The notes beneath the pieces are model-generated. The model made no database searches and had not been told where the DNA came from. It was given only the letters and a program-made list of their open reading frames with translations. From the NCBI GenBank assembly GCA_944358875.1, contig CALVRZ010000003.1, positions 1 to 54,791 of the forward strand: DNA of 54,791 bases, read 5' to 3'. Positions 22,700-30,910 of the stretch are shown piece after piece (the first letter of the stretch is position 1; each line of letters opens with the position of its first letter). The position numbers and the translations under genes are program-made. This DNA comes from an uncultured Bacilli bacterium (GTDB taxonomy: Bacteria > Bacillota_I > Bacilli_A > RF39 > UBA660).

Positions 22700-25036
22700 A
22701 TGTTTAATATTGAAGAGGAATTAACTAATTATATCAACAAATATAAAAGATTTATGTCTAAAGATATCTATATAACTGATAAAATGTATACAACATTCTT
22801 AAATAAATACAAATACTTATACCAATACTTACATCATACTAACCCCTATTATCATTTCTTAAGAGAAATAATAATAGATAAAAATAAAATAATCAAAAGA
22901 CATAATAATCAATATTTAAATCATAAACTAAAAGAATATGATGATTATTTCAATAACATGTTTAAAGATATCAAATTAGATTTAGATCAAAAGAAAGCTA
23001 TTATCTGTGAAGAAGATAATCTCTTAGTTATCGCTGGAGCCGGAGCCGGTAAAACTACTACTATGGCTGCTAAAGTTAAGTATTTAATTGATAAATGTAA
23101 CTATAAACAAAGTGATATTGCTGTTATCTCATTCACTAATAAAGCTTGTGATGAAATCAAAGAAAGAATCCATAAATATTTTGGCTATACTGATGTTGAT
23201 GTTTATACTTTTCATAAACTAGGTATGAAAATATTAAGAAGTTCTACTAGTGAAAAACTAGATATTGTAAGTGATGCTCATAAATTTCTCTTGTTAAACA
23301 ACTATATCAAAAAAGAACTCTTTTCCAATAAAGAAAAATTTGATAAATTCTATCATGCTTTTCAAAATAGATTAGGTATTAACAACGACTATCAAAACTT
23401 TAAAACTTTTAAAGATTATCATGACTATTTATATAAAAGAAAATATACTACTAATAATAAAGATCTAACCAACTACTTAAAGAAAACCATTCAAAAAAGA
23501 AGAAATTACTTAAAAACAATCAAAGGAGAATATGTTAAATCTAAAGAAGAAGTCGATATAGCTAATTTCTTATATTTAAATGGTATTAATTATGAATATG
23601 AAAAAATATATGATAACAAAGTAAATAATCATATCTTAAAACCAGATTTCTATATCTATGAAAATGAATTATTTAATTATATTGAAAACTTTGGTATTGA
23701 TAAAAATAATAACAATACTTCTTTTACTGATAAAGAATTAGATAATTATCTAAATACTTTAAAACTTAAACAAGATTTTCATAGAAAAGAAAAAAATAAA
23801 GATCTATTTATTATAACTACTTCTAGTATGAAGTATTATGAGAAAATGAATTATTTAAAAAATGAATTAGTTAAACGAGGTTATACTCTAAATAGAACTA
23901 GTAATAATGATATATACAATACTTTAAAAAATACTAGTGAAAATAGTTATTTCTATGATTTTATTGAAAAATTACTTATTCCCTTTATATCTTACTTTAA
24001 ATCAAGTAATTATGATAAAGAATATTTACTAAATATCAAAGAACATCAAAATGAATTACTACAAGAACAAATAGAAGTAATATTAGATTTCTATGATTAT
24101 TATCAAGACTATCTAAAAGATAATCATCTTATTGATTTTGATGATATGATTAATTTATCATATCAAGTCATAGATAAAGTGGGAGAAAAGAATTTAGGTG
24201 TTAATTACAAATATATCATCATCGATGAATATCAAGATATATCTATTCAAAGATATAATTTAACTGACAAAATAGCTAAACTATTTAATGCCAAAATCTT
24301 TGCCGTTGGTGATGACTATCAATCTATCTTTGCTTTCGCTGGTTCTAGAGTGGATTTATTTACTAATTTCAAACAATATATGCAAAATGCAAAAAAGATA
24401 CCTATTGAAAATACTTATCGTAATTCTCAAGAACTATTAGATATAGCTAAAGACTTTATCAACAAAAATAAACATCAAATCGAAAAAACTCTTAAATCCA
24501 ATAAGCATCTAGCTAAGCCAGTCGAAATCTATTTATATGATGATAGTGATCCTTTCTACTCTAATACTCATAAAGCTAAAGCTATTAACTATATTATGAA
24601 TAAAATAAATCCTAATGAAAAAGTCCTTTTCTTAGGAAGATATAACAAAGATATTGATTCTTTACTTCTAGATAAATACTTTACCAAAAAGAATAAAGAA
24701 AGAATTATTTGGAACAATAATCCTGATCTTAAAATAGATTTCCTAACTGTCCATGCCTCTAAAGGTTTAGGTTATGATGAAGTAGTTTTAATTAACGCAA
24801 TTGATGATAAATATGGTTTTCCATCTAAAATTGAAGATGAACCCTTAATTAAATTGATTAAACCAAGTATTGATGAAAATATTATGTACCCTGAAGAAAG
24901 AAGATTATTTTATGTAGCTTTAACTAGAACTAAAAATAAAGTATATATTGTCTGTCCTAAATCTAAAGTATCTTCTTTTGTTAAAGAAATATCATATAAC
25001 AAAAATGTCTATATACATAAACAAATAATAGAATAG
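22700..25036 (+). CDS. UvrD/helicase IV-like superfamily 1 helicase with nuclease-like insert
   Basis: A 778-residue SF1A helicase. Motif I VIAGAGAGKTTTMAAK (~residue 112), a Ia-type SFTNKACDEIKERI, motif II IIIDEYQDIS, motif III GDDYQSIFAFAGS, motif V TVHASKGLGYDEVVL and motif VI RRLFYVALTRTKNK are all present. Between motif Ia and II, residues ~277-340 hold SKEEVDIANFLYLNG, then LKPDFYIY and YIENFGID, the same PD-(D/E)xK-like insert seen in helicase IV (HelD). It unwinds DNA with a 3'-to-5' polarity in related proteins. The gene is divergent from the DGR target, with a GGTGG site 7 nt before the ATG. Confidence 0.9.
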   Translation: MFNIEEELTNYINKYKRFMSKDIYITDKMYTTFLNKYKYLYQYLHHTNPYYHFLREIIIDKNKIIKRHNNQYLNHKLKEYDDYFNNMFKDIKLDLDQKKAIICEEDNLLVIAGAGAGKTTTMAAKVKYLIDKCNYKQSDIAVISFTNKACDEIKERIHKYFGYTDVDVYTFHKLGMKILRSSTSEKLDIVSDAHKFLLLNNYIKKELFSNKEKFDKFYHAFQNRLGINNDYQNFKTFKDYHDYLYKRKYTTNNKDLTNYLKKTIQKRRNYLKTIKGEYVKSKEEVDIANFLYLNGINYEYEKIYDNKVNNHILKPDFYIYENELFNYIENFGIDKNNNNTSFTDKELDNYLNTLKLKQDFHRKEKNKDLFIITTSSMKYYEKMNYLKNELVKRGYTLNRTSNNDIYNTLKNTSENSYFYDFIEKLLIPFISYFKSSNYDKEYLLNIKEHQNELLQEQIEVILDFYDYYQDYLKDNHLIDFDDMINLSYQVIDKVGEKNLGVNYKYIIIDEYQDISIQRYNLTDKIAKLFNAKIFAVGDDYQSIFAFAGSRVDLFTNFKQYMQNAKKIPIENTYRNSQELLDIAKDFINKNKHQIEKTLKSNKHLAKPVEIYLYDDSDPFYSNTHKAKAINYIMNKINPNEKVLFLGRYNKDIDSLLLDKYFTKKNKERIIWNNNPDLKIDFLTVHASKGLGYDEVVLINAIDDKYGFPSKIEDEPLIKLIKPSIDENIMYPEERRLFYVALTRTKNKVYIVCPKSKVSSFVKEISYNKNVYIHKQIIE

Positions 25037-25060
25037 TAATTCCACTATTCTATTATTTTA
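25027..25060. terminator. Bidirectional terminator between helicase and RloB-like genes
   Basis: AATAGAATAGT and ACTATTCTATT (11-bp arms, 6-nt loop) overlap the helicase stop, with T-rich flanks on the plus strand; the convergent gene ends 20 bp away. Confidence 0.65.
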
Positions 25061-25639
25061 TTGATAAGTTTTCATCTTTATATCTATCATAAATATATCA
25101 ACAAGTAATTTATCTAAATTAGAAGATCTGATCGAAGTACTATCATTATCTAATAATCTATCAATATTATCTAAAAGATAACTAATATCTTCTTTACTTA
25201 TACATTTAACCATTCTTCTTAGTTGGGTTTCCGTTTTTCGATAATCATTAATACCATAATATTTCTTAATATATAAATTATAATCAGTACTTTTAATTGG
25301 CGTTTTTCTACATTTACATAATACAAATATAAGTTCAAAAGTAGGGTTGATAAAAAATATTTGATTCCTTTTAATATCAATATCATTATCCTTATATTCT
25401 TTCATAATATTATTTACTGTCTTTCTACCATCCAAATCATAAATAACCAAAACATCAGCATCAGGATTAATTTTCTTAATTCTTTTATATTCTCTAATAA
25501 TTCTAGTCGCATCCTTAGCATTAATAAATATAAGATTATAATTACTATCAAATAAACTATTCAAATGTCCTAGGAAAATCATCTCCGTCAAGCCCTCAAC
25601 AATTACATACAAATTTTTTTTAAATAAATTATTCTTCAT
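25058..25639 (-). CDS. RloB-like TOPRIM protein
   Basis: A 193-residue protein from the ATG at 25637-25639, which overlaps the ATPase stop by 11 nt. The TOPRIM-type core is visible: VIVEGLTEMIFL (catalytic Glu), ADVLVIYDLDGR (DxD) and INPTFELIFVLC, the latter being the NPxFExWxL-type motif of RloB. RloB-family and DUF4435 TOPRIM nucleases pair with an ATPase in RloAB and PARIS anti-phage modules, where the TOPRIM protein is the effector released on infection. A conserved NYRKTETQL-like stretch follows. An earlier ATG at 25678 lies deep in the ATPase gene and is unlikely. Confidence 0.78.
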   Translation of the reverse strand: MKNNLFKKNLYVIVEGLTEMIFLGHLNSLFDSNYNLIFINAKDATRIIREYKRIKKINPDADVLVIYDLDGRKTVNNIMKEYKDNDIDIKRNQIFFINPTFELIFVLCKCRKTPIKSTDYNLYIKKYYGINDYRKTETQLRRMVKCISKEDISYLLDNIDRLLDNDSTSIRSSNLDKLLVDIFMIDIKMKTYQ

Positions 25640-26777
25640 AAAATATATTATACAAATCAGGATTAGGTAAAGCACCAAAATAACCTTTCAAATAAGATTT
25701 CAAAGCATTATTTCTAATACCCTTATCCTTATTATCCTTAAATGAATTTAATGAATAAAGTAAAACTTCATTTTTATCTTTGTATGTAAAATATATTTGA
25801 TCTTTTCTAAATAAATATTTAGTATCTAATAATAATAAATCATGAGAAGTAGTTAATAATTGCATATTCATATTACATTCATCATTAAACAAAGATATAA
25901 GTGTCTTAGTTAATAATGTATGTAAATGACTATCAATTTCATCTACAACCAAAATACCACCATTTCTCTTACATTTTATAATTTGTAAAATATAATACAT
26001 AAACACTCTAGTACCTGATGAATCCACAACATAACTAGGAGCACTTTCACTCTTATTATTCATTTTATAATAAGATATTAACTGATACTTTTTATTCTTA
26101 AATGCATTCTTTTCTAATTTTACCTTTTCAATACTAATATCAGCTTTTTTAATTATTTTATTAAATTTATCTAATTCTTCCTCACTCAAATTATCAATAT
26201 CATCAACAAGATTATCAAACATAAAAGAATTAACAATATACATTTTAGCAAAAAATTCATTAATAGCATCTACATATTTTTTATATTTCATAGGAAGTGT
26301 TTTAATAATTAATTTATCACTATAATTTTTAAGTAATTCTACAGCATTTCTCATTTCATCATCAATTACTTCACCAAAACGATTAAATAACAATTTATCA
26401 TCAACATATAAAATTTCTTTACTTATTTTTCCTTCATTTATAGAAAGATAATATTTAAAATCAGTATTATTACTTATAAACTCTATTTCAAAATCAATAA
26501 TTTTTTCATCATTAAAAAAATTATATAACAAATCAGATTCTGTAAAAACATCTAAAATTGTACCTTTTTGTATCATATCTTTTAATAAAGATAAAGAAAA
26601 AATTAGATTAGTTTTACCCGTATTATTTGGGCCATATATAATAAGAGACTTAAGAATCCTTTTATTATTAACCATAAAAACATTATCTGTATTTTTTATA
26701 TCTTTATTACCTATAAAAGATAAATCAATTTCTTTATTAAAAGTCGTAAAACCATTCAACTTAAAATCCACTAACAT
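25629..26777 (-). CDS. RloA/AAA_15-type ATPase
   Basis: A 382-residue ABC-type AAA ATPase. The N-terminal strand LVDFKLNGFTTFNKE is typical of AAA_15/RecF-like ATPases, followed by Walker A GPNNTGKTNLIF (~residues 49-60), a signature-like DSSGTRVFMYYI, Walker B GGILVVDEIDSHLH and the switch TTSHDLLLLD. It overlaps the RloB-like gene downstream. With that TOPRIM partner it forms an RloAB/PARIS-like two-gene module. ATPases of this class hold the toxic partner in check and sense phage proteins in studied systems; that is family knowledge, not shown here. Confidence 0.85.
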   Translation of the reverse strand: MLVDFKLNGFTTFNKEIDLSFIGNKDIKNTDNVFMVNNKRILKSLIIYGPNNTGKTNLIFSLSLLKDMIQKGTILDVFTESDLLYNFFNDEKIIDFEIEFISNNTDFKYYLSINEGKISKEILYVDDKLLFNRFGEVIDDEMRNAVELLKNYSDKLIIKTLPMKYKKYVDAINEFFAKMYIVNSFMFDNLVDDIDNLSEEELDKFNKIIKKADISIEKVKLEKNAFKNKKYQLISYYKMNNKSESAPSYVVDSSGTRVFMYYILQIIKCKRNGGILVVDEIDSHLHTLLTKTLISLFNDECNMNMQLLTTSHDLLLLDTKYLFRKDQIYFTYKDKNEVLLYSLNSFKDNKDKGIRNNALKSYLKGYFGALPNPDLYNIFYEE

Positions 26778-26861
26778 TTAATATCCTCCTCTCTTGCTAA
26801 ATATTATAACACATATTAAAAGAGTATGCAATTTTTTTGCATACATACATAAAATTTAAAT

Positions 26862-27722
26862 TTAATTCAATTTTTTTGTAATACTAATAAAGAAATCTTT
26901 ATTCCAAACATCTAAACTATCTACATTTTTAACAAATGGCATAATATCTTCTTTAGCTTCTTTATAATCAATTTCATTAAACTTTTTAATTAATAATTCT
27001 TTTAATACATCTATATCAAATTTACTATCAATATCAATATAATTAGAAGCAATCAATTTATTCTTAATTAATTCTATATTAATACTAATATTATTAGCTA
27101 TAAAAAATACATAATCATATAAATCTCTTCCTTTTGTTCTTTTTGACCAATTGCGGCATAATATTGCATGAATTTTTCCTGCGAATAATGACTCTTTATC
27201 ATACAATTTAACCTGATGAGGACTAGGTAATAATTTATATTTATCTTCATATGATGCACCACTAGGAGGATTAATATCTACATTAAATTTAATTTTTATA
27301 TTCTTTAAAATATGATTATAAACATGATTTTCTTCATTTGGAAAAAACTTCAAAATAAGTTCTAAAGTATCACCTTTCACAAATGCCGAAGTAATATTAG
27401 AATCTATCTTTTTCTCTTTATAATTAATTTCCAAATTAAGTCCATAAGCTTTTAATTCTCTTTCAATATAATTAAAATACTTATTTAAATCAAAATTTTT
27501 ATTAGGAACTATAAGAGCAAAATCTAAATCTTCAGAAAACCTATCTAAATTATAAAATATTCTAAGTGCTGTTCCACCATAAAATGCAGCTTCATTGAAA
27601 AATCCTCCTCTAGATAATCCTGCTAATATTATTTCCTGAATAATTTCTTTTAAAGCATTAATCTCATCATTAATATTTTTTATTTCATATTTAGTAATCA
27701 TTTGTTCTATTACACTATTCAT
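26862..27722 (-). CDS. AbiEii/AbiGii-type nucleotidyltransferase toxin (second AbiE system)
   Basis: A 286-residue nucleotidyltransferase-toxin-family protein. AAFYGGTALRIFYN then RFSEDLDFAL (residues ~46-70) is the catalytic GGTAL...DxD core, and ESLFAGKIHAILCRNWSKR with KGRDLYDYVFFI (~175-205) is the second conserved block. It belongs to the larger AbiEii/AbiGii branch and shares little with the 10880-11674 toxin beyond motifs, so the two were probably acquired separately. The start overlaps the antitoxin gene by 8 nt. Confidence 0.88.
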   Translation of the reverse strand: MNSVIEQMITKYEIKNINDEINALKEIIQEIILAGLSRGGFFNEAAFYGGTALRIFYNLDRFSEDLDFALIVPNKNFDLNKYFNYIERELKAYGLNLEINYKEKKIDSNITSAFVKGDTLELILKFFPNEENHVYNHILKNIKIKFNVDINPPSGASYEDKYKLLPSPHQVKLYDKESLFAGKIHAILCRNWSKRTKGRDLYDYVFFIANNISINIELIKNKLIASNYIDIDSKFDIDVLKELLIKKFNEIDYKEAKEDIMPFVKNVDSLDVWNKDFFISITKKLN

Positions 27723-28305
27723 GGGTATTCCTCCTCATATATTTAGCTAATAATTTTACATTTGTTGAATGATATAAATTACTTAATTTTTCTATTTTTT
27801 CAATATTTAATTTATTAAACTCTTCACGATCTATACGTAAATCATCAAATAACATTTTTTCTAAATTAAAATAATTATTTAGAGGTTTTAACGTATATAA
27901 TTTATCACATAAAGCTTTTTCCTTAGAAGCAATTTGATAAGAATAATTATTTTCTTCTTTTAAAATTACTTCTTCTGGATATGCTAATACTGGAATATCT
28001 CTATAAGTAAATGTACCAAAAAAAGTTTTAAATTGTTTTTTCTTTTTTTTATCAAAAGTTGCACATGTAATTACATTTACTCTTTCAGGTATTAATCCAT
28101 AAAAAGACAAAGCATATTCAAAAGAAATATATGATGGTCCATATATACTAGTTGCAAGTAAATAACCAGGCGTATTAACATTTGTTTCATACAAACCCTT
28201 TATTATTTTAATTAATTTTCCATCTCTAACATTTCGCAATAATTTTGTGTCTTTATTAGAATATTTAGATAAAAAGTTTTTAGCAATATTACTAGTTATT
28301 ATCAT
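27715..28305 (-). CDS. AbiEi-like antitoxin (second AbiE system)
   Basis: A 196-residue partner of the downstream nucleotidyltransferase. The N-terminal part, IAKNFLSKYSNKDTKLLRNV, LIKIIKGLYE, is a winged-helix-like AbiEi start, and YGPSYISFEYALSFYGLIPE plus SKEKALCDKLYTLKPL are characteristic of the AbiEi family. The ATG at 28303-28305 is preceded by an AGAGGTGAAAAT site that is also the arm of an inverted repeat (28307-28349). It begins 4 bp after the AbrB-type gene ends, making a three-gene unit. Confidence 0.82.
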   Translation of the reverse strand: MIITSNIAKNFLSKYSNKDTKLLRNVRDGKLIKIIKGLYETNVNTPGYLLATSIYGPSYISFEYALSFYGLIPERVNVITCATFDKKKKKQFKTFFGTFTYRDIPVLAYPEEVILKEENNYSYQIASKEKALCDKLYTLKPLNNYFNLEKMLFDDLRIDREEFNKLNIEKIEKLSNLYHSTNVKLLAKYMRRNTHE

Positions 28306-28306
28306 A

Positions 28307-28349
28307 TTTTCACCTCTTTTTATCATTATATGATAATTTCTGGTGAAAA
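28307..28349. promoter_or_regulatory. Composite inverted repeat, copy 1
   Basis: Outer arms TTTTCACC and GGTGAAAA enclose the palindrome TTATCATTATATGATAA. It overlaps the abrB-type stop and the ribosome binding site of the AbiEi-like gene. Two related copies occur at 28663-28705 and 29824-29866. Confidence 0.65.
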
Positions 28350-28612
28350 TCAATGTTTTTTTTACTATTTCTAAATTCTTTAATCATTTGTACAACGTCA
28401 TCTTCATTTGTAAGAGCAAGTCTCATCTCTTCACCATCAAAGGCATTTTGTATTTTTTCTAAAGCAACCATTGCGGAGTTCTTAATAACTATATCATCAC
28501 CTTTTTTGATAAAAAGTACTTTACTTCCATCATTAAGACCCAATATATCTCTAATTACTTTAGGAATAGTAACTTGTCCCTTTGTCGTAACTTTAGCTAA
28601 ATCTATTTTCAT
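28310..28612 (-). CDS. AbrB/SpoVT-type DNA-binding (antitoxin-like) protein
   Basis: A 100-residue protein with an N-terminal AbrB/MazE swapped-hairpin domain: KVTTKGQVTIPKVIRDILGL (residues ~7-26) then GSKVLFIKKGDDIVIKNS. The C-terminal half is helical, as in VapB/PhdYefM-like antitoxins that cap a toxin. No PIN or MazF toxin follows; instead it is upstream of the AbiEi/AbiEii pair, probably co-transcribed. It may add a layer of promoter control to that pair. A degraded copy of its first ~30 codons lies at 29691-29771. Confidence 0.85.
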   Translation of the reverse strand: MKIDLAKVTTKGQVTIPKVIRDILGLNDGSKVLFIKKGDDIVIKNSAMVALEKIQNAFDGEEMRLALTNEDDVVQMIKEFRNSKKNIDFHQKLSYNDKKR

Positions 28613-28715
28613 ATTATCATCGTCCTTCTTAATATCAGATTCAAATATTTAGTTTTATCATATTTTAACCTCTTTTTATCATTATATGATCATTTATGGT
28701 GAAAATCGATAAACT
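28525..28715. repeat. Long repeat copy A (abrB 5' half plus upstream control region)
   Basis: About 190 bp that matches 29685-29875 at most positions. It spans the first ~30 codons of the abrB-type gene, its leader and composite inverted repeat copy 2 (28663-28705). Confidence 0.75.
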
Positions 28716-28722
28716 TTTATTC

Positions 28723-29292
28723 TTACATATTATACTTATATTTCTTTAGAGATTTATCAAATCTATTTGTTAATACAGGTTTTGTAAATTGTTCTTCTAA
28801 TATTAAAACACTATTTTTATACCTGCTATATGCTTTATCATAATTTCCTTGTTCAATTTGAATTACACAATAATCTACTATATTATCGTAAATATAATCA
28901 TAAATAATACTAGATTTTTCTTCTTCATCTATTGCTTCTACAATAATTGGCGCTACTTCATAGTAATGTTCTATATCTTCCTTTGAAACAAAGTTATCTC
29001 TAAACCATCTTAAAACTCTTAATTCATAACAATTATCATCAAATTCTTCTTGAAAATATCTCATACATGCACTTGTTAAAAAACATTCTCCAGAACTTGA
29101 TTCTTTTTCTCCATCTATTTTTGTTACAGCTTCGTATGTTTTATTGTCTGTGTCTACTTTAATATGAATTGAATCATGTGGTCCATCTTTTGGATCACTA
29201 GAATAAATATCTATTTTTGCTCCACTTTTACCACTATCTTTTTTATCTCCATATTCAGTTACTTTTATTACTTTATCATTTTCATTACCCAT
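28723..29292 (-). CDS. CFI-box-like protein of unknown function
   Basis: A 189-residue protein. The hydrophilic N-terminus (~1-65) is followed by GECFLTSACMRYF (residues ~67-79) and YELRVLRWFRDNFV, which together resemble the CFI-box (CF[IL][AT][ST]AxxG...LRxFRDxxL) found at the C-terminus of many bacterial proteins. The rest is helical, with VIQIEQGNYDKAYSRYKNSV looking like a TPR helix pair. It overlaps the preceding 122-residue gene by 8 nt. Function is unknown; the setting between repeat copies suggests a mobile cargo. Confidence 0.65.
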   Translation of the reverse strand: MGNENDKVIKVTEYGDKKDSGKSGAKIDIYSSDPKDGPHDSIHIKVDTDNKTYEAVTKIDGEKESSSGECFLTSACMRYFQEEFDDNCYELRVLRWFRDNFVSKEDIEHYYEVAPIIVEAIDEEEKSSIIYDYIYDNIVDYCVIQIEQGNYDKAYSRYKNSVLILEEQFTKPVLTNRFDKSLKKYKYNM

Positions 29293-29653
29293 TTTTTAAT
29301 CCCCTTTCAATTTGCATTTTTCTTAATTCCATTAGTTCATATATCCAAATAACAATTTCATCTGATAATTCATTTTCCAATCCTAAATTAGTACCAAATA
29401 AAAACTTATCTTTTAACGCATCTAGCCTATTATAAACATCAAGTATTTCAGCAGAATTTATAAAAGATAAGTTTTGCACACTTTGAAATTTTGCACCCCA
29501 TTTTGTTACAATATTTAGCAAAGCATGTATTTCTTCATGTGAACTTTCATAAGATTTTAGTTCATTCATAATCGCAAGAGGTCCAATTAATCTAAAAAAA
29601 GCTATATCAATTTTTCCCCTAATATCAGAATCTTTCAAAACGTTTTCATTCAT
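29285..29653 (-). CDS. Unknown helical protein (122 residues)
   Basis: Not recognised. It has an all-helical pattern (DIRGKIDIAFFRLIGPLAIM, ELMELRKMQIERGLKNG) and no signal or membrane segment. The second ATG (29651-29653) fits the AAGGAGAA site better than the one six bases upstream. It overlaps the CFI-box-like gene and is first in that two-gene unit. Confidence 0.6.
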   Translation of the reverse strand: MNENVLKDSDIRGKIDIAFFRLIGPLAIMNELKSYESSHEEIHALLNIVTKWGAKFQSVQNLSFINSAEILDVYNRLDALKDKFLFGTNLGLENELSDEIVIWIYELMELRKMQIERGLKNG

Positions 29654-29684
29654 AAACATTTCTCCTTTCTTACATTATATTTAT

Positions 29685-29875
29685 TCACATCATTAAGTTT
29701 TAAGATATCTCTAATTACTTTAAGAATAGTAACTTGTCCCTTTTTAGTAATTTTAAGTTAAATATGATTTCATATTATCATCGTCCTTCTTAATATCAGA
29801 TTCAAGTATTTAGTTTTATCATATTTTCACCACTTTTTATCATTATACGATAATTTATGATGAAAATCGATAAAC
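29685..29875 (-). pseudogene. Degraded abrB 5' copy with control region (repeat copy B)
   Basis: Matches 28525-28715. The abrB-like frame is broken: the equivalent of the start, MKIDLAKVTTKG, now holds stop codons, while GGGACAAGTTACTATTC and the leader GTCCTTCTTAATATCAGATT are kept. Composite inverted repeat copy 3 (29824-29866) lies upstream. Confidence 0.7.
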
Positions 29876-29967
29876 TTTATCTTAAATTTATAACCATAAT
29901 TTCATAACTTAATCCTTCTACGCTTTAAAAGCAACCAAAATAATATTCGCCACAATAAGTACTTTTC

Positions 29968-30012
29968 GTACAAATTGTACATATTTTTAAATAATTTTCG
30001 TACATTTTGTAC
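29968..30012. promoter_or_regulatory. Paired GTACA-N3-TGTAC palindromes
   Basis: GTACAAATTGTAC (29968-29980) and GTACATTTTGTAC (30000-30012) are 32 bp apart centre to centre, about three helical turns, between the mutM stop and the repeat copy B. They look like tandem operators, but no regulated gene is evident. Confidence 0.45.
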
Positions 30013-30077
30013 GTTTTTTACTATAAAAACCCCTGTTAAGCAAATTATCTTTATAACTAACATGGATAATTCTACTA

Positions 30078-30905
30078 TTATACTTTTTCTTTCTGACACT
30101 TAGGACAATAATATGTCCCTCTTCCTCCTACTTTGATTTTCTCTATCTTCCCTCCACATATAGGGCACACACCCTTATCCTTACCATGAATAGCAAGTTC
30201 ATTTTGAAATCTTCCATGCACTCCATCTACAGAAGTATAACTTCTAATCGTTGTACCTCCTAATTCAATTGCATGATTAAGAACACTCCTTGTATATTTA
30301 ATAATATCCTCAAGTTCCTTATCATCTAACTTAGAGGCTACTTTTAAAGGATTAATGTGCCCCATAAAAAGAATTTCATCAGCATAAATATTACCTATTC
30401 CCACGATAATACTTTGATCTAATATAACACTTTTAATAGGTAATTTCTTATTCTTATATTTATCTTTCAAATAACTAACCGTAAGTCCCTCATCCCAAGG
30501 TTCTAATCCCAGTTCACTTATAGGTTTCATATCATTAACCATATCTTTTTTAATCAAATACATTCTTCCAAACTTTCTCGTATCCATATATCGAAGTTCC
30601 ATATCTCCTAAATCAAAGATAACATGTTCATGCTTATTAATCTCTTCATCGTGTTTTTTAAAGAAATACTTACCTTCCATCCTTAAATGCGATAAAAGAT
30701 AACTATCTCCTAAATCAAACATCAAAAACTTACCCCTTCTTTTAATATCTCTTATCTCTTTACCACCGACACCTTTAATAAAATCATCGACACTAGGATA
30801 AGCAATAATATTAGGATACCTAACCACAACTTTATAAATCTTTTTTCCAATTAATCTAAGTTTTAAACTATTTTTTACCGTTTCTACTTCTGGTAATTCA
30901 GGCAT
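30078..30905 (-). CDS. mutM: Formamidopyrimidine-DNA glycosylase
   Basis: Base-excision repair enzyme removing 8-oxoguanine and FaPy lesions. The ATG at 30903-30905 gives MPELPEVETV with Pro2 as the nucleophile; an AAGGAG site is 8 nt upstream and an upstream GTG must be excluded. Other family marks are Glu3 and SHLRMEGKYF, and the C-terminal zinc finger CPICGGKIEKIKVGGRGTYY with CPKC (C-x2-C-x16-C-x2-C). At 275 residues it is the normal length. It begins 6 bp after the cation-efflux gene and belongs to a polA-CDF-mutM operon. Confidence 0.96.
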   Translation of the reverse strand: MPELPEVETVKNSLKLRLIGKKIYKVVVRYPNIIAYPSVDDFIKGVGGKEIRDIKRRGKFLMFDLGDSYLLSHLRMEGKYFFKKHDEEINKHEHVIFDLGDMELRYMDTRKFGRMYLIKKDMVNDMKPISELGLEPWDEGLTVSYLKDKYKNKKLPIKSVILDQSIIVGIGNIYADEILFMGHINPLKVASKLDDKELEDIIKYTRSVLNHAIELGGTTIRSYTSVDGVHGRFQNELAIHGKDKGVCPICGGKIEKIKVGGRGTYYCPKCQKEKV

Positions 30906-30910
30906 AAACC

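Noticed and set aside
28353..28652. Plus-strand frame opposite the abrB-type gene
   Set aside because: Antisense to a well-supported AbrB-domain gene; no ribosome binding site or recognisable protein.
29902..30099. 65-residue minus-strand frame overlapping the mutM end
   Set aside because: Low-complexity, without a ribosome binding site, and its body is composed of the GTACA palindromes.
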